Origin: Thalassobius sp965218685
GTDB taxonomy: Bacteria; Pseudomonadota; Alphaproteobacteria; Rhodobacterales; Rhodobacteraceae
Length of the DNA: 64,000 nt
Assembly (NCBI RefSeq): GCF_965218685.1
Contig: NZ_OZ244657.1
Location: 2,294,001-2,358,000, forward strand
Direction: 5' to 3'
In this document: positions 32,654-42,387 of the stretch, piece after piece
Layout of the letters: each line of letters starts with the position of its first letter
Position numbering within the stretch: the stretch's first letter is position 1
The notes under the pieces: model-generated
Told to the model about the DNA's origin: nothing
Database searches by the model: none
The model's input: the letters and a program-made list of their open reading frames with translations, nothing else
Translations under genes and position numbers: made by a program

Positions 32654-34459
32654 ATGCAGGACGACGTGGATCGCAACATCGCCCGCGGCCCTGCCTCCGC
32701 GACAACCGATCCGGCGACGCGCACCGTGCGTCTTTCATTGTTGTTCTGGACTACCTACCTGATCCTTCTGCTTGGTTTGGCCTTCTCCGGAGCATTATTC
32801 GCGGTTCATCCGGGCTTGGATGCACAGGAGAACGGGTGGCAAATCACCTTTCATTTGCTTGCCACACAAGATGCGCAATGGCTGGTCGTTGCCGTGCTGG
32901 CCTATCCGGTTGCCTGGTATCTGTCGCATAAGATCAAGGCGCCTTGGCTGGATGCGGAAAGAGCGCGGATGGTCGTGTTGCTGACGTTTGTTGTCTTTGC
33001 CATCACCGCCTTGGGGACGCCGTTGATCTACCATGATTTCGCGCTTTCGATGGACGAATTCATGATGCAGTGGCATTCGCAGCTGCTGCGCTATGGCTAT
33101 CTGCTTGCGCCCGTGCCCGAGGAATGGCTTGACCTGTCCTATGCGCTGCGGCCAGGCTTTTTGTTGGTGGACTTCCTGTATCAGACATGGGTCCCCGGGT
33201 ATCGCCCCGGCACGGCGTTCTTGCATGCAGGTTTCAGCCTGATAGGTCTTGGGGCGATGATGATGCCGCTGTTTTGCGCGGCCTCGGTTCTGGTTCTTTG
33301 GCGTCTTGCGTGTCGGGTCCTGCCGCAGAAAGAAGGTGCCGTTCTTTGTGCAGTGCTGCTTTTTGCCAGTTCGTCCCAATTCCTGATCACGGGGATGACG
33401 CCCTACACCATGACGGCGCATCTGCTGGCCACGCTGGTGTGGATATGGCTGTTCATGATGGACCGGCCAGCATCGCATACGGCTGCGATTGTTCTGGGGT
33501 GTTATGCGCTTGGTCTGCATCACGTGCATGTTCACAGTTTCATGGCGCTTCCTTTTCTTGTCCATCTGGCCTTTGGGCAGCGGCGCTGGGGCCTTGCGGC
33601 TGTGTATGGGCTGGCCTATTGCGCCGCCGGTTTGGGATGGATTTTCTGGATTGACGTTGCTGTTTGGGCGCAGGGGCTTGAGCCGGTGGCGCAAGACGCA
33701 CTGCCTCCTTCGGTGGACGGAGACCTGGGCTTTGTCGCCATGGCCGTAACTCAGGCCGTCGGGGATCAACGCTCTGCCGATATTGTCTATTGGGCGACCA
33801 ACGCAACCCGCTTGATTGCTTGGCAGAACCTTGCGGTTTTGCCACTGGTAGGGCTGGCGTTATGGCACCTGCGGAGGGCGCCTTTGATGCTGCGTTTGCT
33901 GGCCTGGTCTTTGGTCACCTCTCTGGTGCCTTATATTTTGTTGATGCCCTCACAGGGTCACGGTTGGGGCTATCGCTATTTGCACCAATGCATGGGCCAC
34001 ATTGCGTTGCTGGCAGGATACGGCTGGGCCGTAGCCGGGTCCGCGGGGCTTGCCCGACTGCATAGCTTTGCGGTGATGCTGGCAGTGGTTTCGATCACTG
34101 TTGCCTTGCCAATGCGAGCGGTGCAGACCGAGGCCGCCGTGCGTCCCTTTGCCAAGGCGATGGATCATCTGCACGGACTTGATACCGATATCGCGTTTAT
34201 CCTGGCCGAACCGATCTGGTACGGGAACGATCTGGTGCGCAACGACCCGCTTTTGGGTACTGCACCGATTATCCTGGCGCTGGAGCATGTGCCCGAGACG
34301 GCGCTTTCCCGGCTGTGCGCCCAGTATCGCGTCATGGTCGTCAGCGAGGAAACTTTGTTGGCCTCGGGGATGCAAAGACGGCCCGATGCCAAGGGGCGCC
34401 TGGCCCGATTGCGGACCGAAAGCCAGGAAAAACTGGCTCGTGCGGGGTGCCCGGGGTGA
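32654..34459 (+). CDS. Polytopic GT-C-like membrane glycosyltransferase
   Basis: A 601-residue protein with about eleven hydrophobic segments and a soluble C-terminal domain of about 120 residues. The acidic pair in the first large periplasmic loop (FALSMDEFMMQWHSQLL, near residue 130) fits the catalytic Asp/Glu of GT-C enzymes such as PMT/ArnT types, which use polyprenyl-phosphate sugars outside the inner membrane. No database search was possible, so the family call rests on topology and this motif. Histidine-rich stretch GLHHVHVHSFMALP lies in a predicted loop. It is the first gene of a plus-strand pair with the next GT2. Confidence 0.6.
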   Translation: MQDDVDRNIARGPASATTDPATRTVRLSLLFWTTYLILLLGLAFSGALFAVHPGLDAQENGWQITFHLLATQDAQWLVVAVLAYPVAWYLSHKIKAPWLDAERARMVVLLTFVVFAITALGTPLIYHDFALSMDEFMMQWHSQLLRYGYLLAPVPEEWLDLSYALRPGFLLVDFLYQTWVPGYRPGTAFLHAGFSLIGLGAMMMPLFCAASVLVLWRLACRVLPQKEGAVLCAVLLFASSSQFLITGMTPYTMTAHLLATLVWIWLFMMDRPASHTAAIVLGCYALGLHHVHVHSFMALPFLVHLAFGQRRWGLAAVYGLAYCAAGLGWIFWIDVAVWAQGLEPVAQDALPPSVDGDLGFVAMAVTQAVGDQRSADIVYWATNATRLIAWQNLAVLPLVGLALWHLRRAPLMLRLLAWSLVTSLVPYILLMPSQGHGWGYRYLHQCMGHIALLAGYGWAVAGSAGLARLHSFAVMLAVVSITVALPMRAVQTEAAVRPFAKAMDHLHGLDTDIAFILAEPIWYGNDLVRNDPLLGTAPIILALEHVPETALSRLCAQYRVMVVSEETLLASGMQRRPDAKGRLARLRTESQEKLARAGCPG

Positions 34460-34498
34460 GAACGCGCAGGCTGCAACTCGAAGCGAACTGGGGTGATC

Positions 34499-35455
34499 AT
34501 GGGCGCGTATGATACGGATATCCTGTTGGCGACTTACAACGGTGCCCAATATCTGCCCCAACTGCTGGCCTCGCTTGACCGGCAAACGGATCAGAATTGG
34601 CGGCTGCTGGCGCGCGATGATGGATCAAGCGACGAAACGGTGGCCATGCTGCGTGCTTGGGGCAGGGATAAGGGCGCGCGGTTCGTGCTGTTGGAGGACG
34701 AACAAAAGGGCCTGGGGGCTACGGGCAATTTCAACGCTCTGATGCAGTCCTGTGACGCGGATTATTTTCTGCTTTGCGACCAGGATGATGTTTGGCTGGA
34801 AGACAAGGTCGCCCGGCTGGGCGCTGAAATTCGTGAACAGGAATCCAAGGAAGGCGCCAGAACTCCTTTGATAGTGCACACGGACCTGATTGTCGTTGAT
34901 CATGCATTGAACACGATCGCCAAAAGCTTTTGGGACTATCAGAAAATCCGAATGCTGCCCGAGAAAGACCCATGGAAGCTGATGACTTTGCAAAACACGG
35001 TGACAGGCTGCGCTATGATCGGAAATGCGGCCCTGCTGAAAGCTGCCCTGCCGATACCTGAGCAGGCGATTGCACATGATTGGTGGCTTGCAATGATCTG
35101 TGCGTTGCAGGGGCGAATTACACGATTGGATGGCCCGTCGATCTTTTATCGGCAGCACGTTGGCAATGTTTTTGGCGCCCAAAAGCATTCAGCCTTTGCA
35201 AAGTTGAAAATCGCGGCATCTGCACCGCATCGTGCGTTAGAAATTCCAAATAAAATTCTTGAAGAAACACGAAAGCAAGCCGACGAGGTAGCCATTCATT
35301 TGGGTGACAATCTGAGGGTCGATGAACGGGAATTTTTGCTGGCTTATTCCAAACTAGCCGACAAAGGAGCGATGGCACGAAAGCTATTTGGATGGAAAAA
35401 TGGCCTGTATTTCCAAGGTGGTACCCGCAACCTTGCCCTGTATTTAGCGATATGA
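34499..35455 (+). CDS. Glycosyltransferase family 2 (rhamnosyltransferase-like)
   Basis: A 318-residue GT2 enzyme. ILLATYNGAQYLPQLLASLD, LARDDGSSDETV and LLCDQDDVWLEDKV are the standard donor-binding blocks, and the sequence resembles WaaE/RfbF-type rhamnosyltransferases in AHDWWLAMICALQG (acceptor base). ATG 34499 is preferred over GTG 34493 because GGGGTG upstream is better spaced. Codon use changes to more A+T-rich in the last third (from about 35200). Its 3' end overlaps the convergent methyltransferase-RgpF gene by 12 nt. Confidence 0.85.
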   Translation: MGAYDTDILLATYNGAQYLPQLLASLDRQTDQNWRLLARDDGSSDETVAMLRAWGRDKGARFVLLEDEQKGLGATGNFNALMQSCDADYFLLCDQDDVWLEDKVARLGAEIREQESKEGARTPLIVHTDLIVVDHALNTIAKSFWDYQKIRMLPEKDPWKLMTLQNTVTGCAMIGNAALLKAALPIPEQAIAHDWWLAMICALQGRITRLDGPSIFYRQHVGNVFGAQKHSAFAKLKIAASAPHRALEIPNKILEETRKQADEVAIHLGDNLRVDEREFLLAYSKLADKGAMARKLFGWKNGLYFQGGTRNLALYLAI

Positions 35456-37237
35456 TGTGTCGGCATTGATCCGTTCCGCGTGCTCTTGGATCAATTGGAT
35501 GTCGAAAGTGGATGCTTCGCCAATTACGTCGGCCCATCCCCGCGGGCCCTCTTTTGTGGCAAGGCCGTCGCGGACCAGATCAACCTTCAGGTAGGGGCAA
35601 CCCATATCGCGTATCAGAACGTCCCAGAAGTACCGGGTCGGGTTAACGAAACTAGTACCGCTTTGGGTTTGAACCTCTGCGAAACGTTTTGGCGCACGAT
35701 CCGAAATCTTGTCATAAGAACACAACGCGCCCATCCGAAACCCTGCTTTCAGCAGTTTTTTCGACAAACCAATTTCACCCTTGTAGATCACCCGGAACTT
35801 TTGCTTGTACAGCGGTAAGTCACGCCAGAATTTTTGAAATATGGGGCTGCTTAGGACGCGCTTGCCATAACAAACGAAGAAACTTTGAACATGCAAAGAC
35901 ACCTCGGATGTGTCCACGATTCCCCAAAAATCATGATCACGCTGGCTCATCTTCGAAAAGACTTGATCAAGTGGTTCAAGGGGGCCGTAAACGCTATCGT
36001 TACAGAGCAGCAGACAATCCAGTTCGGCAATATTTTCGATCTGATGGATGCCGGTTTTCCAGGCGCCAAAATCGTAGCCAATGTTTGTGCGTAGTATGAT
36101 ACGCCAAGTATACGGTCTGATCTTCTCGATCTCTTCCGGGGTGACTCCTGGGGCGTTGCTGACAAAAATGACCTGAAAGCCCGCGTCGCAGATCGCTTTG
36201 ACATGGTGGATCACATGCGGATCGATTTTTCCGTCCTTATCGAAATGCACAAACACACAGGCTTTGCTAAGTGGGGCAGAGCTCTGGGCACCATCCTCTA
36301 TGCTTTCAATGAAAAGCCCACGCCGGCGAAATAACGAGGCAGGCAGATCTGCGATAGCCAAGGCACGGAAATACAGCCAAAGTTTGGCTTTTCGCACGAG
36401 TCTGAAAGAATTTGCATGTACAAAGCGCAGTGGGGCAGTGATCCGCCAGCTGCGACTGGCCAAATTCGAGGCCAATTTTGCGGATGTTTGGTTCAATTCG
36501 CTTGAGAGGTTGGAGTTAGACACCTGTAGTTCAACTAGGTTCCCCAGCCTCTCGAATTGCCGCCTGACTTGTGCAGCTTCTTGGGAATCCGTCGAAAGGG
36601 CAAAAAGCTGCTCCAATTTTTCCGGGAATGCCCTGCCGACACCCAGCACGCCCAGCCCATGAGAATGGAAAAACTCGAATGACGGGTATTCAGCGCTCAG
36701 CTCTTCCCAAAGCTTCCAAACACCGAAATCATCGCGGCGCACTTGCGTGTCGTGAAACAGAACTACGCCGCCCTCTCGAACCGTTTCGCGCCAGGTTTCA
36801 AAGTCGTGTTTGACCGCTTCATAGGTGTGCAGCCCGTCGATATGAAGGATGTCGACGTCGCCCGCAGAAAAAGAGTCTCTGGCCTCGTTGAATGTCATTT
36901 TGTGCAACGTGCCGACGCCGGGGAATTTCGACGCCGTGATTTGTGCCACCTCCCTATAAACTTCGTCGCTGTAAAAACCTGCCTGCGGATCGCCGGCCCA
37001 GGTGTCAACCGCGTGTACCTGCCCATCCAGACCCAGGTCACGCATGGCCTGACAGAAGGCAAAGAAGGAATATCCATTGTGGGTGCCAAGCTCGACTATG
37101 TTAAGCGGGCGCAAAGCCTCGACCAGCCACAACGCAAAAGGGGCATGTCCCAACCAAGCGGATTCACACAGCGTTTCGATCTGGGTAAAGGTAAAGTCTG
37201 TGACGAACGGTGCATAAGCGGAGCTCTCGGTCTGCAT
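35444..37237 (-). CDS. Methyltransferase-RgpF (rhamnan synthesis) fusion protein
   Basis: A 597-residue two-domain protein. Residues about 20-215 are a class I SAM methyltransferase (TylF/Methyltransf_24 type): NIVELGTHNGYSFFAF binds SAM, then VHAVDTWAGDPQAG and DILHIDGLHTYEAVKHDF, with VVLFHDTQVRRDDFG. Residues about 225-290 are a helical linker; from about 300 follows an RgpF domain: VHFDKDGKIDPHVIHHVKAI, NIGYDFGAWKTG and LLLCNDSVYGPLEPLD. RgpF proteins transfer rhamnose or act in related O-antigen assembly. The ATG at 37237 is used because the longer frame to 37309 overlaps the upstream gene and AAGAGA precedes 37237. It could both methylate and extend the glycan. Confidence 0.82.
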   Translation of the reverse strand: MQTESSAYAPFVTDFTFTQIETLCESAWLGHAPFALWLVEALRPLNIVELGTHNGYSFFAFCQAMRDLGLDGQVHAVDTWAGDPQAGFYSDEVYREVAQITASKFPGVGTLHKMTFNEARDSFSAGDVDILHIDGLHTYEAVKHDFETWRETVREGGVVLFHDTQVRRDDFGVWKLWEELSAEYPSFEFFHSHGLGVLGVGRAFPEKLEQLFALSTDSQEAAQVRRQFERLGNLVELQVSNSNLSSELNQTSAKLASNLASRSWRITAPLRFVHANSFRLVRKAKLWLYFRALAIADLPASLFRRRGLFIESIEDGAQSSAPLSKACVFVHFDKDGKIDPHVIHHVKAICDAGFQVIFVSNAPGVTPEEIEKIRPYTWRIILRTNIGYDFGAWKTGIHQIENIAELDCLLLCNDSVYGPLEPLDQVFSKMSQRDHDFWGIVDTSEVSLHVQSFFVCYGKRVLSSPIFQKFWRDLPLYKQKFRVIYKGEIGLSKKLLKAGFRMGALCSYDKISDRAPKRFAEVQTQSGTSFVNPTRYFWDVLIRDMGCPYLKVDLVRDGLATKEGPRGWADVIGEASTFDIQLIQEHAERINADTSYR

Positions 37238-37277
37238 TGTCTCTTGTTGTCCTTTTTTGTTCAGCAAGGGCCTCTGG

Positions 37278-39107
37278 TCAGGCGCGAAGCGATTTCTGCC
37301 CCTCAACAAGCGCTCGGAAATGCGTACTGGTCTCGATCAGTGTATCCCAAGGCCCTTCGGCCACCAGCCTGCCATTATCAAGTACGATAATCTTGTCGCA
37401 GGACCGAACGGTGGAAAGCCGGTGCGCTATCAACACAACGGTTTTGGCGCCGGGTAGGGCATTGATTGCCGACATGACTTCTTGCTCGGTAACGGTGTCC
37501 AAGGCGCTGGTTGCTTCGTCGAAAACCAGAAGGTCTGAATCGTGATAGATCGCGCGCGCAATCCCGATACGCTGCCGTTGTCCCCCGGACAGTCTGACGC
37601 CTCTTTCCCCCACCTTCGAGTCATATCCATTCGGCAAGTCGTTTTCGATCAACTGGTCAAGTTGGGCAATTTGACAGGCGTTTTTTACGCGTGCCATGTC
37701 GATTTCCTCGGGCAGGCAACCCAAGGCTACGTTTTCAGCGATGCTGGCATCGGTCAGGAAAATGTCCTGCGGTACGTAGCCCAATGATTTCTGCCAGCGC
37801 GTGACCGAGTTTGCATCGATTGGCGTGTCGTCTACAATCAATCGACCAGAGGTAGGCAGAATTAGCCCCAAGAGAACGTCGGCAAGCGTGGACTTGCCAG
37901 CGCCAGTGGTGCCAACAACGCCAATGCGTTCCCCTGCGCCAATGCGTAGTGACAGGTCAAACAGCCCTGCCTGCTCGGCGTTGGGATAGTGGAACGTGAC
38001 CGCGTCAAACTCCAACGTCTCGTTCAGGGGGATCCGGGCGCCACTAACCTTGCGGAGCACGGCCCCGTCCTGCGTTTCGAATAGGTCTCGGTAAACGACA
38101 TCCACGGCAATCAAGCCGGACTGGATTTGGGTCAACCCTGCGTAGATGCGCTGCCATTCAGGCAGCAATCTTTGACCAGCAAAGGCGATAAGGCCAATGG
38201 TGGGCAGCAGGTTGCCCAGCGCATCTGCAGTGCTGCCCTGTTCCGAGCCCAAAAGAAAAAGGGCCAGCGTGACGACACCTCCAAACGCCAGCGCCTGAAG
38301 GACATAGTTGGGAATCTCCATCGTAACGTTCGTTACCGTTTGAGCATGCGCCAGGTCATTTGAGGGTATTTCGAAACGGTCGATATAGCTTTCTTCGCGC
38401 GTGAGCACTTTGATGGCTTTGATGCCGCCGATGGCCTCGATGCAAATCCGGTTTCGTGCCTTGCTGGCAGAATACCCAGAATGCGAAAGGCGCGCGATCT
38501 TGCGTCGTGTCAGCGCAAAGGTCAGCCCGTAAATTCCCCCCAGAGCTGCCGTACAGACCAGCGTGACCACAGGCGAGACCCATAACAACAGGAAGATAAT
38601 CGCAAGCGATGTGCAAATTGCCGCGACTACCTCGGCGGCTGGTTTCAGAAATTGATCGACCACCTGGTTGCTTTGAACCAGAATATGCGTGCCCAGATCA
38701 CCGGTATGACGATCCACAAAGAACAAATACGGCTGCCGCAAATAATTTGAGAAAAGCCGCGTGCTGATGTTCTTGTTCTGTTGAGCGGAAAACGAGGCGA
38801 TCATGAAAGCCCGCACGATCTGGGCCGCGGTTGCCATCAGGATCAGCACCAGAGACCCCACACCCAGCCAAAGGGCGAATTGCTTGCCCGATGTGAAGCC
38901 GCCTTGCTCGTACAGCCACGTCAGGGCGGGCGCACGCGTAATTATGCTTTCGTCCGCCAGCACGCTTAGAAACGGCAAGATCGAGCCGACCATCACTGCC
39001 GTGAAAAGCCCGGTCGCAAGGATCACGGCCAGAACGCGCAGGGCGCGCCGTCTGGCCGGTGGCTCAAGAATGGCCCAGGCTTTTTGCAACATTTGCAACG
39101 GGATCAT
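37278..39107 (-). CDS. ABC transporter, fused permease-ATPase (MsbA/PglK type)
   Basis: A 609-residue half transporter: six membrane helices (residues about 20-320) and a C-terminal ATPase with Walker A GTTGAGKSTLADVLLG, signature LSGGQRQRIGIARA, Walker B LLVFDEATSALD and H-loop IAHRLSTV. It works as a homodimer exporting lipid-linked saccharide (PglK-like flippase) or lipid, as its place between glycan genes suggests. ATG 39107 (MIPLQMLQKAW) is favoured. It is translated 40 nt ahead of the methyltransferase-RgpF gene on the same strand. A protein/peptide exporter role is possible but less likely here. Confidence 0.85.
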   Translation of the reverse strand: MIPLQMLQKAWAILEPPARRRALRVLAVILATGLFTAVMVGSILPFLSVLADESIITRAPALTWLYEQGGFTSGKQFALWLGVGSLVLILMATAAQIVRAFMIASFSAQQNKNISTRLFSNYLRQPYLFFVDRHTGDLGTHILVQSNQVVDQFLKPAAEVVAAICTSLAIIFLLLWVSPVVTLVCTAALGGIYGLTFALTRRKIARLSHSGYSASKARNRICIEAIGGIKAIKVLTREESYIDRFEIPSNDLAHAQTVTNVTMEIPNYVLQALAFGGVVTLALFLLGSEQGSTADALGNLLPTIGLIAFAGQRLLPEWQRIYAGLTQIQSGLIAVDVVYRDLFETQDGAVLRKVSGARIPLNETLEFDAVTFHYPNAEQAGLFDLSLRIGAGERIGVVGTTGAGKSTLADVLLGLILPTSGRLIVDDTPIDANSVTRWQKSLGYVPQDIFLTDASIAENVALGCLPEEIDMARVKNACQIAQLDQLIENDLPNGYDSKVGERGVRLSGGQRQRIGIARAIYHDSDLLVFDEATSALDTVTEQEVMSAINALPGAKTVVLIAHRLSTVRSCDKIIVLDNGRLVAEGPWDTLIETSTHFRALVEGQKSLRA

Positions 39108-39198
39108 GCGCCCCCCCAAATGGCAGAACTGCTTCTCTGCACGGATTTGACCAAACTACCGATTGGTGGGTGTACCGCAGGATATCGACGCTTATCGC

Positions 39199-40416
39199 TC
39201 AATCTTGATCCGCCCCGAATATGCGCCCGTGGGTCGAGCTGATGCCAGCGATCACCGAATAAAGAAAGCCTGTGAAAAAAATCTGCATACCTACCACGGT
39301 CAGGGTTCCGGCTGCGCTTAAACTGCGGACTTTGTCAAGCGAGGCAAAGTCCGACGAAATCCATCCGGCCGTCACATTCAGGGCCCAGATCGCTCCGGTC
39401 AGGATGCAGGTGGCGCCCGTAAGCAGCCAGTATTCAAGCCGTGATCTGCGCAAAAGTGCCACCAGTCGCCCGCTGTTGGGGCGGAACCTTTGCTGCACGC
39501 TGTAAACCGTTGCGGTGATGCCGATGGTGGCCGTCTGAACCGCGATGATCACCAGCGCGCTGGCCACGATGGCCCAGTGATCGCCGAAACGAAGCGGTCC
39601 AAACTGAACGATTTTCGCATCGCTATTTCCCAGCAGGATGATGAATAGCGCAAGGCCAATGACGAAAAACACGACCGCAGGCCACAAGAACAAGTGCCTG
39701 GGACTTAGAAGTAGCATGTATCCCAAGTGGCGAAACCCGTCGCGCCAGGGATTCAGATGCGGCGCTCGTTCACGCTTGTCGGGCCAGAGCGTGATCGGCA
39801 CCTCGGCGATCTGTTTGCCATGCAACACCGCCTTGAGCACCATTTCCGAGGCGAACTCCATCCCCTGCGAGGTCAGCGATAGTGACTGGTACGCCTCTTT
39901 TCGGATGGCGCGCATCCCGCAATGCGCATCACTGATGTCAGTCTTGAAAAGAAAGCGCAGGATACCCGAAAGCGCCGGGTTGCCGATGTATCTGTTTTTC
40001 CAGGGCATTGCGCCTGGCTTGATCTCGCCGGCAAAGCGCGAACCCATGCACAGGTCGGCCCCATCCATAAGCCGTTCCACCATCGGCACTGCCTCTAGAA
40101 AATCATAGGAACAATCGCTGTCCCCCATCACCAGATAACTTGCTTGCTCTGCAGCCTCGAACCCACCGAGCAGCGCCGCACCGTACCCACGTTCGTGAAT
40201 ATCAACGACCCTTGCGCCCGCCGCTGTGGCCAGCTCTTGACTGCCATCAGTGCTGCCATTGTCAGCAACGATCACCTCACCAGTCAGGCCATGACGGTCA
40301 CGAAGGGTCTGGATTGCTTTGCTTGCCTGGCGCACGCAGGCTTCGATCGTCCGGGCCTCGTTCAGGCAAGGCAGGACAAAGGCAACACTGTGCGTTTTGT
40401 TAGGATTAGCTGCCAT
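39199..40416 (-). CDS. GT2 glycosyltransferase of dolichyl-phosphate-mannose synthase type with C-terminal helices
   Basis: A 405-residue protein. The N-terminal 230 residues are a DPM1/GtrB-like GT2 domain: FVLPCLNEARTIEACV, VIVADNGSTDGSQELA, GYGAALLGGFEAA, YLVMGDSDCSYDF (DxD-like) and DAHCGMRAIRKEAY. The rest has four hydrophobic helices, as in polyprenyl-phosphate glycosyltransferases that make undecaprenyl-phosphate sugars for GT-C enzymes. It could supply the donor for the GT-C-like protein at 32654. It is the first gene of the minus-strand run with the ABC exporter and methyltransferase-RgpF. Confidence 0.85.
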   Translation of the reverse strand: MAANPNKTHSVAFVLPCLNEARTIEACVRQASKAIQTLRDRHGLTGEVIVADNGSTDGSQELATAAGARVVDIHERGYGAALLGGFEAAEQASYLVMGDSDCSYDFLEAVPMVERLMDGADLCMGSRFAGEIKPGAMPWKNRYIGNPALSGILRFLFKTDISDAHCGMRAIRKEAYQSLSLTSQGMEFASEMVLKAVLHGKQIAEVPITLWPDKRERAPHLNPWRDGFRHLGYMLLLSPRHLFLWPAVVFFVIGLALFIILLGNSDAKIVQFGPLRFGDHWAIVASALVIIAVQTATIGITATVYSVQQRFRPNSGRLVALLRRSRLEYWLLTGATCILTGAIWALNVTAGWISSDFASLDKVRSLSAAGTLTVVGMQIFFTGFLYSVIAGISSTHGRIFGADQD

Positions 40417-40532
40417 AAGAAGATAAATGCCTGATCATCGCGTATACAATGGCCACAGCATGGCCCAGTATTTGGGCATTTTGGGGTTCGAACAGGGCAA
40501 AAAAGCGTTCTGTTGCGCCAGAGACACGCCCG

Positions 40533-42251
40533 TCAGGCCCGCGCGATGGCGATGTTCAGCAGGACCTGACGTCGTTCGGTCGTGGCGACTTCGATCGCGC
40601 GTTTCAGTGCTGCGGGTAGGTCAGCGCCATCGGTAATGGTCTGCGTATGTGCGCGGCTGGCGGCTGCGGTTTGCGTGAAATCGGGGCTGGGGCGCAACGA
40701 GGTCATGGGCGTTTCGTTCTCCATCCGGGCGTTGCCGCTGGGATACAGACCCTCGACCGAGGCACGCACCGCGCCCCATTCCTCGTTGTTCAGAACAAGG
40801 ACGATAACGGGCAGCTCGTGCGCTTCGGCGATGAAATGACAGGCGGTGGGGTTCGCAAACATATAGCTGCCGTCCCCCATCGTCGCGAAAACCAGTCTGT
40901 CCGGGTCCGCCAGCTGAGCGCCAAGCGCGGCGGGGAACCCCCAGCCAAGACCGCCTGAATGGGGCTCTTGGAAATAGCTGTTATGCGCGTCCAGATCCAG
41001 AGGTTGCAGCGGGCAGCCAAGCTCGTGAAAGACTGTGGCTTTGCGCCCCTTGATAGCCCGGCCGAGGCAAAGCGAGACCCAATCCTTGGTCATTGGCGAG
41101 GCATTTCCAGTTTCGGCGACGCGTGAGGTTTTCTCTTTAACCTTCTGTGAATAAAAGGTTATCTTGTTGTGGCGTTGATCGATTTCCTCGCTGTCCCCAG
41201 CGATCTGCGTCACCTTTTCAATCAAGGCCAAAAGCGTCTGATCGGTAGCGCCGGCCAAGGTGATATCGGCGGGAAAATTGCGAATGGGCGTGCGCGAGAA
41301 CAGTGGATCAGGGCCCAGCTGGATCACGGTTGCATCCGCGTTGGGGCCGGTTTTATCAGGGAACCACGGGGCCAGGGAATTGATCACCAGCACGACGTCG
41401 GCTTGCGAAAGCCAGGGCTCGGGGTCGGCGCCGACTTGCATCGGGTGCGCGATCGGAATGGCCAATTGGTTGGACCAGTAATGCGCGAGCGGAATGGCGC
41501 GATCCTGCACGAATTCAGACAGGGCGGCAAACGCCTGTTCGCTGCCCGCGCCGCGCTGCGCGATGATCAGCGGAGCCTTTGCATTCGCCAGCGCCTGGGC
41601 TGCACGTTCCAGCGACGAAGGATCAGCTGCAGTGATCACTGGCGCCATGGTCGAGGGTTGGCTCATGCCCGTCTCGGGGCCCGGCTCGCACAGGACCTCG
41701 CGCGGAAGGCTAAGGTACACGGGTCCTTGTGGGGTCGAGTTTGCAATGGCCCAGGCGCGATCCAGCACCTCGGCGATCTGTTCGGGAAAGCGCAACTCGT
41801 AATCCCACTTGGTGGTTTCTCGCACCAATGCGGTCTGATCGAACATCTCTTGCCCCCAACCGATGGGCACGGTGCGCGCACCGAAACGCCCGCTTTCCAG
41901 GGTCGGTGTGCGACCCGACATGAGGATCATCGGGATCTGGTCACACCAGGCGTTAATCGCGCCGGTGACGCCGTTTGACAGACCCACATTCGTGTGCAGC
42001 ATCACAGCCTGCGCTTTGCCTGCGATCTGATAAAACCCGTGCGCCATAGACACAGCCGCATGCTCGTGTGGGGCAAGGATCGGCTGGGGCAAGGCGTGGC
42101 CGGCGGCCTTGGCGGCGGCGTAGCCCTCGATGATCGGGGGGAAATCCGTGCCTGAATTGGTGAACACATAGTCCACGCCCAGCGCTTTCAACTTACCGAA
42201 CATCGCGGCGCCCGCGGCCAGGGGCTGGCCCTGTTTTTCCGTGTCTGTCAT
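40533..42251 (-). CDS. Thiamine-diphosphate-dependent enzyme, acetolactate-synthase-like
   Basis: A 572-residue enzyme with three ThDP domains. N-terminal PYR domain: YVFTNSGTDFPPIIEG and PHEHAAVSMAHGFYQ, keeping the activating Glu. Middle domain around residues 200-340. C-terminal PP domain: FATMGDGSYMFANPTACHF, the GDG-N motif binding Mg-diphosphate. It resembles the large group of acetolactate synthase/benzoylformate decarboxylase-like proteins; it is not in an ilv context and has no small subunit nearby, so a catabolic 2-oxoacid decarboxylase or carboligase is likely. ATG 42251 gives the right N-terminus. It is divergent from an SDR and may belong to the catabolic island. Confidence 0.8.
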   Translation of the reverse strand: MTDTEKQGQPLAAGAAMFGKLKALGVDYVFTNSGTDFPPIIEGYAAAKAAGHALPQPILAPHEHAAVSMAHGFYQIAGKAQAVMLHTNVGLSNGVTGAINAWCDQIPMILMSGRTPTLESGRFGARTVPIGWGQEMFDQTALVRETTKWDYELRFPEQIAEVLDRAWAIANSTPQGPVYLSLPREVLCEPGPETGMSQPSTMAPVITAADPSSLERAAQALANAKAPLIIAQRGAGSEQAFAALSEFVQDRAIPLAHYWSNQLAIPIAHPMQVGADPEPWLSQADVVLVINSLAPWFPDKTGPNADATVIQLGPDPLFSRTPIRNFPADITLAGATDQTLLALIEKVTQIAGDSEEIDQRHNKITFYSQKVKEKTSRVAETGNASPMTKDWVSLCLGRAIKGRKATVFHELGCPLQPLDLDAHNSYFQEPHSGGLGWGFPAALGAQLADPDRLVFATMGDGSYMFANPTACHFIAEAHELPVIVLVLNNEEWGAVRASVEGLYPSGNARMENETPMTSLRPSPDFTQTAAASRAHTQTITDGADLPAALKRAIEVATTERRQVLLNIAIARA

Positions 42252-42387
42252 CAGCGCTGTCTCCCTTTCTCCTGCTTGTGATGATAGGCGCGTTTGGGGT
42301 CGGATTGGCAAGGAATTTCTTAAATAAATCATAGGCCCTAGCGGGTTTATCCTTTAGTCTGACACCCAAAGCGAGGGGGAGAAAACG

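Noticed and set aside
31274..40416. Genomic island integrated at tRNA-Asn
   Set aside because: The composition shift near a tRNA is suggestive, but no integrase and no repeat of the tRNA 3' end was found to the right.
40427..40636. 69-codon plus-strand ORF between the DPM-type GT and the ThDP enzyme
   Set aside because: It has no ribosome site or family features and overlaps the end of the ThDP gene antisense.
42252..42387. Possible third SARP-type box between the ThDP enzyme and SDR
   Set aside because: Only single half-sites (CTTTAG, CCCAAAG) are present, without 11-bp tandem spacing or GTGATTC, so these genes are not counted in the regulon.
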